In this document: positions 1 through 7,535 of the stretch, one piece after another
How positions within the stretch are numbered: the stretch's first letter is position 1
Layout: each line of letters starts with the position of its first letter
Assembly: GCA_031269635.1 (NCBI GenBank)
Contig: JAISYY010000060.1
Location: 1-7,535, forward strand
Direction: 5' to 3'
Length of the DNA stretch: 7,535 nt
Origin: Tannerella sp.
GTDB taxonomy: Bacteria > Bacteroidota > Bacteroidia > Bacteroidales > Tannerellaceae
Notes under the pieces: model-generated
Told to the model about the DNA's origin: nothing
The model's database searches: none
What the model saw: only the letters and a program-made list of their open reading frames with translations
Translations under genes and position numbers: made by a program

Positions 1-75
<75 letters not shown>

Positions 76-123
76 GCGCGAAATATGTGGATTAAAAAGT
101 AAATTTCCAAAAAACCATTCCTT

Positions 124-131
124 TAATTTTG
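124..131 (+). promoter_or_regulatory. Candidate Bacteroidota promoter -7 element (TAnnTTTG)
   Basis: The octamer TAATTTTG matches the Bacteroides primary-sigma -7 consensus TAnnTTTG exactly. The expected -33 TTTG is not clear: TTTC at 104-107 is the nearest match and is too close by a few bases. Transcription would start near 138, leaving a leader of about 190 nt before the first gene. An alternative reading uses TTTG at 128-131 as the -33 box and ATGCTTTG at 153-160 as a weaker -7 box with a 21-nt spacer. Either would drive the susC-like operon. Confidence 0.5.
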
Positions 132-137
132 CATTAA

Positions 138-327
138 TCAACCGTTCATTCAATGCTTTGTCGTGTCATGAAGCGTTGAAAACAAACGTGTGTGGTAACC
201 GGGGAACCCATCCCTGCAAAATGAAAATCCGCGGCAGAAGCACTTTTTTTTAATGCTTCGCGTGAATTGTATGACTTTATCAGAGATTCTTTTTTAATCA
301 AATAACGATAAACATTTTCACATTATC
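138..327 (+). other. Putative long 5' leader of the operon, no convincing gene
   Basis: This AT-rich stretch lies between the candidate transcription start and the SusC-like start codon. It contains a hairpin whose arms GAAGCA (237-242) and TGCTTC (254-259) enclose a loop with eight consecutive T (244-251). It also contains two tiny ORFs: 221-253 (10 codons, MKIRGRSTFF) and 253-297 (14 codons), which overlap by one base as TAATG. No strong Shine-Dalgarno precedes either, so chance is a fair explanation. No tRNA, known riboswitch or invertible-promoter repeats were recognised. Leader boundaries are inferred from the promoter call, not seen directly. Confidence 0.4.
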
Positions 328-3300
328 ATGAAACAAAACATGTATAAATTAAATTATGTACGTATGAAATACAAAATTTTAGGCGTCTTCATTTCTTTAT
401 TAATCAGCTGTGCAGGATTTGCCCAGACGAAAACGATAACAGGACTTATAAAAGATGCCGTCGACGGTTCGGGTTTGCCCGGCGCCACTGTTGCCGTAAA
501 GGGAACAACACAGGGAACCACGACCGATGTGGATGGAGCTTTCTCCATCAGAGTATCCATTGGTGACACTTTATCCATCACGTATGTCGGTAAAATACCG
601 GTAATCCAGGTTGTTGATCAGCGAAACGTGATAGAAGTCATCCTGTATGATGATACGGAAACGCTCGACGAAGTGACGGTAGTCGCTTTCGGTACACAAA
701 AGAAGCAAAGCGTTGTTGCTTCAATCGAAACGGTAAGGGTTTCCGACCTTAAAATACCGTCTTCGAACTTGACTACGGCCATGGCCGGCAGGATTCCCGG
801 ACTGATCTCGTATCAGACGTCGGGCGAGCCGGGAAGGGACAATGCGCAATTCTTCATACGCGGAGTAACTACTTTCGGTTACAAAACAGACCCGCTCATC
901 CTTATTGACGGTTTTGAAATGGGCAAGGATGATCTGGCGCGTCTGCAGGTCGACGATATCGAAAGCTTTTCCGTCCTGAAAGATGCTTCCGCAACCGTAT
1001 TATACGGTTCACGTGCGGCAAACGGTATTATCCTCATTACGACGAAAAAGGGTATTGAAGGTCCGGTAAAACTTAGCGTCCGCGTGGATAACAACATTGC
1101 TACGCCTACACAAGTACCGCGATTAGTCGACGGGGTAACGTATATGCGCATGTATAACGAAGCCCAAATGACAAGAGACCCCCTGCTCGGCGCTTATTAC
1201 AGCGAACAGAAAATTCAATCGACCGCCGCAGGAGAAAATCCCATGATCTATCCGAATATCGATTGGTACGATGAAATCTTCAAAACCCAGACCATGAATA
1301 CCAAAGCGAACATCAACGTATCGGGCGGCGGACAGGTAGCCACTTATTACGTTGCCGGAGGCTTCGAACATGAAACGGGTTTATTGAAGGTTGACCCCCG
1401 TAACAATTACAATTCGAATATCAGCATTAACCGCTTTAATATTCGTACAAACGTCAATTTTAAGTTAACTTCCACAACGGTTCTTGAGACGCAGGTTAAC
1501 GGCCGCTTCGAAAGGCAAACCGGCCCATGGGAAAACATTGACGACTCCAACGCCACCACTCGGATATTCAGCGATATAATGAACAGTAACCCCGTAGATT
1601 TCCCGGCCGTTTACGAACCCGACGAAGCCAATATCTACACCACCCATACACTGTTCGGTAACACGTATGTATATGGAAGCCGGAAAAACAACCCCTACGC
1701 AGAGATGACAAGAGGTTACACCGACCGGAACGAAAGTAATATAACGGCACAGGCGACGCTGAGGCAGGATTTGAAGTTCATTACCGAAGGATTGAGCGTA
1801 CAACTGAAAGGTTCCGTCAATAACTGGAGCCGGTACACCAGTACACGTACGTATACCCCGTTCTACTACGATCTGGAATCTTATAACCGGATAACGGGAG
1901 AACACAAGCTGTGGTGCCTCAACCCAAACACGGGGCAGGCTCACCTCGGGGATGTAGTTCCCGGACGCGACGCCACCTTCAAATATTATTTTGAAGCCCG
2001 TGCAACATGGGCGCGGCAGTTTGACGTCCATAACGTCGGGGCGATGCTGGTAAGTACGATGGAAGAAAACCTGCTGACCGCCGGAGAAAGCACGTCTATT
2101 TACGAAACGTTGCCGGAGAAAAACACCGGGCTTGCCGGTCGTTTTACGTACGACTTCGACTCGCGTTATTTCCTTGAATTTTCATTCGGATACAACGGGT
2201 CGGAAAAATTCGACGGCAGTAAACGTTTCGGCTTCTACCCCTCCATCGCCGGCGGATGGCTGATATCGAACGAAAATTTCTGGGAACCCATGCGCGACAT
2301 CGTCAGCACTCTTAAGCTGAAGGGCAGTATCGGACGAATCGGGAATGACGCCATCGCAGAGAGGAAAGACCGTTTCTTCTACCTGTCGGACATTGCGGTT
2401 TACAACCCCGACCAAGCCATCTCAAACGGTTACCGCTGGGGAGAATCCTTTATGAATTCTTATGGCGGTTACAGTATCAACCGTTATGCCAACCCGAACA
2501 TCACGTGGGAAGTCTCCACGAAGTGGAACGCCGGTATAGAAGCCAATTTCATGAGAGAAAGGCTGAAAATACAGGCCGAATTATTCGGGGAAAACCGGGA
2601 CAAGATCTATATGGTCAGGGAAAATTTCCCGGCTACGGCAGGATTGGAAGCCTCCGTAAGCGGGAATGTCGGTAAACTGAACGCCTGGGGATTCGACGGC
2701 TCTATCGACTACCAGCATTTCTTTAACACCGACTTCTGGATGACCGGCCGTTTAAACTTTACGTACTCCGACAACAAATATGTCCAGCTGGACGAGAAAG
2801 ATTATCCCGACGAATACAGGAAACGGCTGGGACATAACGTGAAGCAGGAATGGGGACTGATTGCCGAAAGGCTGTTCGTCGACCAGGAAGAAATCGACAA
2901 CTCCCCGAGACAGGACTTCGACGCATACATGGCCGGGGACATCAAATATAAAGATGTGAACGGCGACGGGGTGGTCAATGATAACGACAGGATCCCGCTG
3001 GGTTATCCTACCGTACCTAAAATACAGTACGGATTCGGATTGTCTACGGGTTATAAAGATTTCGACTTTTCGTTCTTCTTCCAGGGTAACAGCATGGTAT
3101 CGTTCTTCATAAACCCAAGCGCTGACGGCACGGAAGGCATTGCGCCGTTCGTCGCCCGCAGGAACGCGCTTAAAATAGTGGCCGACGATTACTGGAGCGA
3201 AACCAATCCGAACGTATATGCCTTCTGGCCGCGCCTGTCGACCTTGCCGATCGCGAACAACACCGTGCAATCTTCCTGGTGGCTGCGCGACGCTTCTTTC

Positions 3301-3501
3301 ATGCGCCTGAAGCAGATTGAGGCGGGATATAACCTGAGAGGATGGAAAAAAGTCGGCTTGCAGAACTGCCGTATTTACCTGACGCTGGAAAATTTATTTG
3401 TGCTGAGCAAATTCAAATTGTGGGATCCCGAAATGGGTAGAGCCGGATTGGGTTATCCACCCAACAGGAGATATAATATTGGGATTCAATTAAATTTTTA
3501 A
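328..3501 (+). CDS. SusC/RagA-family TonB-linked outer-membrane transporter
   Basis: This 1057-residue protein is the barrel of a SusCD importer, which moves oligosaccharides or other large ligands across the outer membrane using TonB-ExbBD energy. In order: a signal peptide ending near GFA-Q (residues 30-33), a carboxypeptidase-regulatory-like beta domain (about 36-108; GLIKDAVDGSGLPGATV, then DVDGAFSI), the TonB box DEVTVVAFG (114-122), and the plug domain with PLILIDGFEM (189-198) and the family signature IESFSVLKDASATVLYGSRA (211-230). The rest is the beta-barrel, ending in the terminal aromatic strand (IGIQLNF). A calcium-loop-like DVNGDGVVNDND lies at 876-887, common in this family. There is no STN domain, so anti-sigma signalling through it is not expected. 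Length is normal. The start is uncertain: ATGs at 328, 340 and 364 are in frame, none with a good ribosome site. The one at 364 (MKYKILGVF) gives the most typical signal peptide. The ligand cannot be deduced. It heads the operon, with the SusD partner 19 nt downstream. Confidence 0.97.
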   Translation: MKQNMYKLNYVRMKYKILGVFISLLISCAGFAQTKTITGLIKDAVDGSGLPGATVAVKGTTQGTTTDVDGAFSIRVSIGDTLSITYVGKIPVIQVVDQRNVIEVILYDDTETLDEVTVVAFGTQKKQSVVASIETVRVSDLKIPSSNLTTAMAGRIPGLISYQTSGEPGRDNAQFFIRGVTTFGYKTDPLILIDGFEMGKDDLARLQVDDIESFSVLKDASATVLYGSRAANGIILITTKKGIEGPVKLSVRVDNNIATPTQVPRLVDGVTYMRMYNEAQMTRDPLLGAYYSEQKIQSTAAGENPMIYPNIDWYDEIFKTQTMNTKANINVSGGGQVATYYVAGGFEHETGLLKVDPRNNYNSNISINRFNIRTNVNFKLTSTTVLETQVNGRFERQTGPWENIDDSNATTRIFSDIMNSNPVDFPAVYEPDEANIYTTHTLFGNTYVYGSRKNNPYAEMTRGYTDRNESNITAQATLRQDLKFITEGLSVQLKGSVNNWSRYTSTRTYTPFYYDLESYNRITGEHKLWCLNPNTGQAHLGDVVPGRDATFKYYFEARATWARQFDVHNVGAMLVSTMEENLLTAGESTSIYETLPEKNTGLAGRFTYDFDSRYFLEFSFGYNGSEKFDGSKRFGFYPSIAGGWLISNENFWEPMRDIVSTLKLKGSIGRIGNDAIAERKDRFFYLSDIAVYNPDQAISNGYRWGESFMNSYGGYSINRYANPNITWEVSTKWNAGIEANFMRERLKIQAELFGENRDKIYMVRENFPATAGLEASVSGNVGKLNAWGFDGSIDYQHFFNTDFWMTGRLNFTYSDNKYVQLDEKDYPDEYRKRLGHNVKQEWGLIAERLFVDQEEIDNSPRQDFDAYMAGDIKYKDVNGDGVVNDNDRIPLGYPTVPKIQYGFGLSTGYKDFDFSFFFQGNSMVSFFINPSADGTEGIAPFVARRNALKIVADDYWSETNPNVYAFWPRLSTLPIANNTVQSSWWLRDASFMRLKQIEAGYNLRGWKKVGLQNCRIYLTLENLFVLSKFKLWDPEMGRAGLGYPPNRRYNIGIQLNF

Positions 3502-3520
3502 CGCTTTAATTACAGTAACT

Positions 3521-5485
3521 ATGAAAATATTCAAATCAATAATATGGGGGATAATACTGAGCGTATTATTGCCGTCATGCGCTGAATATCTCGATGTGGT
3601 GCCCGACAATACGCTAACGCTTGATGAGATTTTCACGAAAAGGGAAAGCGCTTACGACGCCTTGGCGAGAGTATATAATTTCTTGCCCTACGAATCCGAT
3701 ACGCATAATACAACCTGGTCGCTGGGCGACGAGTTCATCGGTCGTCTCGACCTGAATGACGCCGCGGGCAACCTGTGCGCGATAAGAATTATGCGGGGAT
3801 TGCAAAACACAGGCGCGCCAATCTTGGGATTATGGTCCGGCACGTATGGTGCGAAACATCTTTACAGGGGGCTGAACCAATGTGAAGTGTTCTTGTATTA
3901 CATCAACAACGCGCGTGATATGAGCGAACAGGAGATCAGAGACTGGAAGGCGCAGGTTAAGTTCCTGAAAGCCTACTATTGCTGGCTGCTCGTACAACGG
4001 TACGGCCCTATCGTATTGCCGGCGGAAAACATCATCGACCCCGATGCCTCGAGCGAGAATTTATTCCAGTCGCGCACAAAAGTCGACGAGTGTTTTGACT
4101 ACATCATCCGTTTGATGGACGAGGCGATACCCGACCTTTCGGAACGCACGACGGCAAATAACCTGGGACAAGTCGATCAGATAGCCGCCAAAGCCGCTAA
4201 GGCAAGGGTGCTGTTCTTTAGGGCAAGCCCTTTCTTCAACGGCAACAGGGAATATTTCGGCGACTTTTACGACCACGACGGGCAACCGTTTTTTCCGATG
4301 GAATACGACAAGGAAAAATGGAAAGATGCCGTCGACGCGCTGACCGAAGCGATTACCATTGCCGAAGCGAACGGTAAAACCTTGTATACGTACGAAAAAG
4401 AACCTTTCCTTTATGACACGGAAGCGTTCACGCTAAACGGGGAAAACATGCAAACGCTGTACAATAACCGGATGGTTATATGCGACCCGTGGAACAAGGA
4501 AGTCGTATGGGGCTTTTCGGGGATCAACTATTACGGCCAGGGCGAATTGTCGTCGTCCACGAATATGCGCCTGCCGGCAGGCTATGGCGATGGCGTGACG
4601 AACACGGCCGAGTTTTCGTGGCAATGGATGGGCGCTACTTACCAGGCACTCGAACGGTATTATACGAAGAACGGATTGCCGATGGACGAAGACCTGACGT
4701 TCGACATGAATAAGATGTTCGACATCGTCACCACACCCGGCGCCGCCGACCCTGAATACCGGGAACTTGTCGGAATCATGCAGCCCGGTTCGGAAACGCT
4801 CCAGATGTATATGGGCCGTGAACCGCGTTTCTATGCAAACATGGCTATCACCGGAGGATACTGGCGCACACACACCGTACGGATAAACACGATGATGTAC
4901 CAGGGAAAGGACGGCGGCTTCAACTCCTCGACCCATTCCACCGACTATTATTGCACGGGGATCGCATTGAAAAAATTCGTACACCCGGAATCGCAGTCGG
5001 GAGCATGGCAGCGAACGATCAAATACCCGTATCCCATCGTCCGCATGGCCGATCTTTACCTGATGAAGGCCGAAGCGCTGAACGAATACAGCGGGCCGTC
5101 GCAGGAAGTGTATGACCTGGTCAACAAAGTGCGCCGCCGCGCCGGCATCCCCAACATGGAGTCCGTCTGGTCGGATGCAACGCTGGCCAAGAGCGTGAAC
5201 AAACACCGGACGCAGGAAGGGCTGCGCGACATCATTCTGCAGGAACGGGGGATTGAACTGGCCTTCGAAGGCAGCCGTTTCTGGGACATGCACCGGCACA
5301 AAAGGGCAGTCCGCGAATTTTCCGTCCCCGTATCCGGCTGGAAACACGACGGGACGGCCGCCACTACCTTCTTCGTCCTGGAAGCCAAGCAAACGCGCAA
5401 GTTCTCCATACGCGACTGTCTGTGGCCTATCGATCTCGAAGAATTAAATACGAATGGTAACTTAATACAGAATCCCGGTTGGTAA
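3521..5485 (+). CDS. SusD/RagB-family surface lipoprotein
   Basis: This 654-residue protein is the lid and ligand-capture partner of the preceding SusC-like barrel, anchored in the outer leaflet of the outer membrane. It has a lipoprotein signal peptide with lipobox LLPSC, so Cys20 would be lipidated, followed by AEYLDVVPDNT, typical of mature SusD N-termini. The N-terminal SusD-like helical region includes WKAQVKFLKAYY (from residue 142) and QRYGPIVLP, the usual RAYYYF...RLYGDVPL-type block. AAKARVLFFRASPFFNGN precedes residue 242. The C-terminal SusD_RagB domain has PIVRMADLYLMKAEALNE (505-522), VNKVRRRAGIP, then ERGIELAFEGSRFWDM (575-590). It ends LIQNPGW as many family members do. At 654 residues it is at the long end for SusD proteins. 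It is translated from a weak AT-rich ribosome-binding context, as is usual in Bacteroidota. The binding-site residues cannot be assigned from sequence, so the substrate is unknown. Confidence 0.97.
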   Translation: MKIFKSIIWGIILSVLLPSCAEYLDVVPDNTLTLDEIFTKRESAYDALARVYNFLPYESDTHNTTWSLGDEFIGRLDLNDAAGNLCAIRIMRGLQNTGAPILGLWSGTYGAKHLYRGLNQCEVFLYYINNARDMSEQEIRDWKAQVKFLKAYYCWLLVQRYGPIVLPAENIIDPDASSENLFQSRTKVDECFDYIIRLMDEAIPDLSERTTANNLGQVDQIAAKAAKARVLFFRASPFFNGNREYFGDFYDHDGQPFFPMEYDKEKWKDAVDALTEAITIAEANGKTLYTYEKEPFLYDTEAFTLNGENMQTLYNNRMVICDPWNKEVVWGFSGINYYGQGELSSSTNMRLPAGYGDGVTNTAEFSWQWMGATYQALERYYTKNGLPMDEDLTFDMNKMFDIVTTPGAADPEYRELVGIMQPGSETLQMYMGREPRFYANMAITGGYWRTHTVRINTMMYQGKDGGFNSSTHSTDYYCTGIALKKFVHPESQSGAWQRTIKYPYPIVRMADLYLMKAEALNEYSGPSQEVYDLVNKVRRRAGIPNMESVWSDATLAKSVNKHRTQEGLRDIILQERGIELAFEGSRFWDMHRHKRAVREFSVPVSGWKHDGTAATTFFVLEAKQTRKFSIRDCLWPIDLEELNTNGNLIQNPGW

Positions 5486-5508
5486 CAAAAAATAAAAACG
5501 ATGTACTT

Positions 5509-6783
5509 ATGAAAACGATAAAATATTTATTATTTACGATCTCCCTGCTGCTGTGTGCAAACGCCTGCAAGGAGGAAGGACGGTATGAACCTTCCAGGGA
5601 AGGAAACCCTCCGGGCAAAATTTCAAATGTAAGATACGAACCGCTTTACGGAGGAGCCAAATTGTTTTACAGCATTCCCGCCGATGAAGATCTGCTCCAG
5701 GTGGAGGCAGAGTATGTGAACGAGAAAAACCAGACATTCCTCTTCTCTGCTTCCTATTACAAAGATTCTTTGACGGTTTACGGATTCTCTTCCGTTAAGG
5801 AATATACCGTCAATTTATATTCGGTAAACAGGAACGGTATCCGCTCCGAACCCGTGGCGATTCAGGTGACGCCGCTGGAACCGGCTTATACGCGCGTCGC
5901 TAAATCGATCGTAGTGAAGCCCGGATTCAGCTCGTTCCTGATTGACTGGGACAACGAGCTGAAACAGAATATCAATGTGTATGTGGAATTTAGCTATACC
6001 CAAAACGGGACGCCGTATACGTTTACGAACGTATTTGCTTCCAACCTCGAAAAAGACCGCCGGTTTATCAGCGACCTTTACCTTTCGCCGAGCGAACCGG
6101 TAAGCGTCAAGGTGCAGATAGAAGATACCTACGGCAACATCACGGATCCGATCGACCAGGGGCAACTTACGCTGCTGGAAGACATCAAGATTCTGAAAGA
6201 CAACTGGGTGTTGCCGAATACAAACGACTCCATAGGAGGCATCCCGATGTGCTTCGGCGACGGACTGGAAGGGCGCGCCCGCTACGTAATAGACGATATC
6301 ATCGACCGCGGCGACAACCTGAACTTCATGCATACACATTCAAGGGGACGGACGGGAAGGACGGCAGACGGCAACATGCCCTGGAACTTCATCATCGACC
6401 TGGGCGATTACTATGAACTAAGCCGTATCATCACCGTACAGCGCCACTCCGGCGGCTTGGCCAATGTCAGCCGGGGACAGTATTACCAGTACGAGAACGT
6501 CGGCATATTCCGGCTCTATATCTGGAATGATGAAACACAATCGTGGGGTGAACCGATCAACGAACACAAACTGCTCGTCCCGGCAGGTCTTAGCGAAATC
6601 GAGTTTGTGCGGATGGGAGAAGCCGGCGACATGGCCTATTTCTACCCGGACGACCCGCAATACACCAAACCGACGCGCTGGTTCCGTTACGAAGCGGTCA
6701 AAGGGTTCGGCGGAAACTATACGCTCGACGATGCCAACTGTCTGTCCGAGATAACCCTCTATGGTAGAAAAGCTAACAGATAA
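5509..6783 (+). CDS. DUF4959-DUF5126-DUF5000 lipoprotein (SusE/F position, putative surface glycan-binding protein)
   Basis: The protein has 424 residues from the ATG at 5509. An in-frame TTG at 5479 lies inside the end of the SusD gene, and using it would put ten polar residues ahead of the signal peptide, so ATG is preferred. MKTIKYLLFTISLLLCANAC is a lipoprotein signal with Cys20 as the modified residue. Mature domains: a DUF4959-like beta-sandwich (about 34-122; PPGKISNVRYEPLYGGAKLFYSIPADED in pieces 35-61), a DUF5126-like domain (about 125-225), and a DUF5000 domain (about 245-421). The last resembles F5/8 type C (discoidin) folds: WNFIIDLGDYYELSRI (292-307) and closing CLSEITLYGR (411-420). 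The domain names come from family memory, not a search. Position after susCD suggests a cell-surface ligand-binding role, which is inference. It has no catalytic motif I recognise. It starts 23 nt after the SusD stop, in the same operon. Confidence 0.92.
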   Translation: MKTIKYLLFTISLLLCANACKEEGRYEPSREGNPPGKISNVRYEPLYGGAKLFYSIPADEDLLQVEAEYVNEKNQTFLFSASYYKDSLTVYGFSSVKEYTVNLYSVNRNGIRSEPVAIQVTPLEPAYTRVAKSIVVKPGFSSFLIDWDNELKQNINVYVEFSYTQNGTPYTFTNVFASNLEKDRRFISDLYLSPSEPVSVKVQIEDTYGNITDPIDQGQLTLLEDIKILKDNWVLPNTNDSIGGIPMCFGDGLEGRARYVIDDIIDRGDNLNFMHTHSRGRTGRTADGNMPWNFIIDLGDYYELSRIITVQRHSGGLANVSRGQYYQYENVGIFRLYIWNDETQSWGEPINEHKLLVPAGLSEIEFVRMGEAGDMAYFYPDDPQYTKPTRWFRYEAVKGFGGNYTLDDANCLSEITLYGRKANR

Positions 6784-6812
6784 GTTTATCACACACATAA
6801 ATGTTTTGACCT

Positions 6813-7535
6813 ATGAAATATAAAATAGTTTTTATAATAACATGTGCTATCCTGTTATGTTCATGCGAAGGCATGCACGACAAGATAGAGAAGTATTACG
6901 GAGAAACCGTTTATCCGGCCCGGTATGATACGATTGTCGGCCATATCGGCTACGAAAGGGTGGAAATAGACTTGCTGAAGGCGGGACGCATCCCTTCCGA
7001 ACAGATAAAAATGGGTAAGGCGAAGAAAACCATTATTGAATACGATGATGAAAAAATCGTCCTGGACGAACTGGTATCCTGGGTTAACATAACGGGATTG
7101 ACACAGTCTAAAATTTACAGGTTCTTCATCTATACGCTGGACGAATTTGACAACAAATCCGTCCCCCAGGAAATCGCATTGATACCGTTCACTTCGTCCG
7201 ACCTGCAATCGACCGTAATAAGTTCGCCGAGAATCACGACTTCCCCGTCGTCAGCCATCGTCGAATGGCCCGCAGGGTTAAATTCGCTGCTCCTCACCTA
7301 TCACGGATTGACTTACGAATATACCGACCGCGACGGAAACGTCGTAAAAGGCGAGAGAGGTGACAATTCCAGGTTCTTCGTAAGCAATCTTGAAACGGGT
7401 AAATCGTATGCCGTAAAAATGAAGTACAGGATCTTGCCCAAAGTAAACAACGCCTCCATACTGGACACGCTGACACTGGAAAAAGACCTGACGCTGAACA
7501 TCCCGGCAAGCACGGGAACGTTTTCGCCGGCAGAG
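6813..7535 (+). CDS. DUF4998-type lipoprotein, 3' end beyond window
   Basis: The reading frame is open from the ATG at 6813 to the last base (241 complete codons). It begins MKYKIVFIITCAILLCSC, a lipoprotein signal with lipobox LCSC and Cys18 as lipidation site. The mature N-terminus GETVYPARYDTIVGHIGYER (30-49) is characteristic of DUF4998 proteins, which commonly accompany DUF5000-type lipoproteins in Bacteroidales SusCD loci (family knowledge). Two fibronectin-III-like beta-sandwich modules follow, at about 33-127 and 134-228, each with a Y-x-V/F-type strand near its end (IYRFFIYTLDEFDNKS; NLETGKSYAVKMKYRI). A further domain probably follows after residue 235. The likely role is an outer-membrane surface binding or scaffold protein, by position only. 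The gap from the previous gene is 29 nt without a terminator, so it belongs to the same operon. No break or frameshift was seen. Confidence 0.87.
   Translation, partial: MKYKIVFIITCAILLCSCEGMHDKIEKYYGETVYPARYDTIVGHIGYERVEIDLLKAGRIPSEQIKMGKAKKTIIEYDDEKIVLDELVSWVNITGLTQSKIYRFFIYTLDEFDNKSVPQEIALIPFTSSDLQSTVISSPRITTSPSSAIVEWPAGLNSLLLTYHGLTYEYTDRDGNVVKGERGDNSRFFVSNLETGKSYAVKMKYRILPKVNNASILDTLTLEKDLTLNIPASTGTFSPAE

Noticed and set aside
1465..2031. Minus-strand open frame of 188 codons inside the SusC gene
   Set aside because: It is antisense to the conserved barrel, has no family resemblance and no promoter or ribosome site.
2953..2988. Dockerin-like or EF-hand calcium loop (DVNGDGVVNDND) in SusC as a novel insertion
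   Set aside because: This Asp/Asn-Gly loop is a common feature of SusC-family barrels, so it is noted in the gene entry but is not unusual.
4433..5392. Long minus-strand open frame of 319 codons antisense to the SusD gene
   Set aside because: It lies wholly inside a clear SusD coding region, shows no recognisable domain or signal peptide, and is the kind of stop-free shadow produced by codon bias on the opposite strand.
5479..5508. TTG start giving a ten-residue N-terminal extension of the DUF5000 lipoprotein and overlap with susD
   Set aside because: The extension places polar residues before an otherwise standard lipoprotein signal peptide that begins at the ATG at 5509.
5501..5512. Mini-ORF ATG TAC TTA TGA overlapping the DUF5000 lipoprotein start
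   Set aside because: It has three codons only, no ribosome site and no supporting context, and is consistent with chance.
6801..6808. Internal promoter ATGTTTTG before the DUF4998 gene
   Set aside because: It matches only the TTTG half of TAnnTTTG, and its start site would fall at or inside the start codon at 6813, leaving no leader. The 29-nt gap fits an operon better.

Overview
The window is the upstream part of a Bacteroidota polysaccharide-utilisation-type locus (PUL). It holds four co-directional plus-strand genes: a SusC/RagA-family TonB-dependent outer-membrane transporter, its SusD/RagB-family lipoprotein partner, a DUF4959-DUF5126-DUF5000 lipoprotein, and a DUF4998 lipoprotein cut by the window's right edge. 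The SusCD pair, a TAnnTTTG promoter element, the absence of strong Shine-Dalgarno sequences and lipoproteins in the SusE/F position all point to Bacteroidota, most likely Bacteroidales. The genus cannot be resolved from this sequence.

Layout. Positions 1-57 are a pure (AG)n tract that reaches the left edge, followed by a short GC-rich hairpin and an alternating CG run (59-80). Positions 81-327 contain no convincing gene. They hold a good match to the Bacteroides -7 element (124-131) and a long AT-rich leader with a hairpin (237-259) and two very short upstream ORFs that may be chance. The four genes then follow at 328-3501, 3521-5485, 5509-6783 and 6813 to beyond 7535. The gaps are 19, 23 and 29 bases with no terminator-like structure, so one polycistronic mRNA is likely.

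How the genes work together. By family knowledge, SusC forms the 22-strand outer-membrane barrel and SusD the surface lid that captures oligosaccharide (or sometimes peptide) ligands. TonB-ExbBD energy drives uptake through the conserved TonB box seen here. The two downstream lipoproteins sit where surface glycan-binding proteins are normally encoded. One ends in a discoidin-like domain and both carry tandem fibronectin-III-like modules. No catalytic enzyme, sulfatase, protease or regulator lies in the window, so the substrate cannot be named. SusC has no N-terminal STN signalling domain, so control by an ECF-sigma/anti-sigma pair acting through SusC is unlikely.

Overall this is a recognisable and fairly ordinary SusCD-type module. 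The most unusual items are the long AG repeat upstream of the promoter, the structured leader, the ambiguous SusC signal peptide, and the repeated module shared by the two accessory lipoproteins. I found no evidence for an undescribed system.
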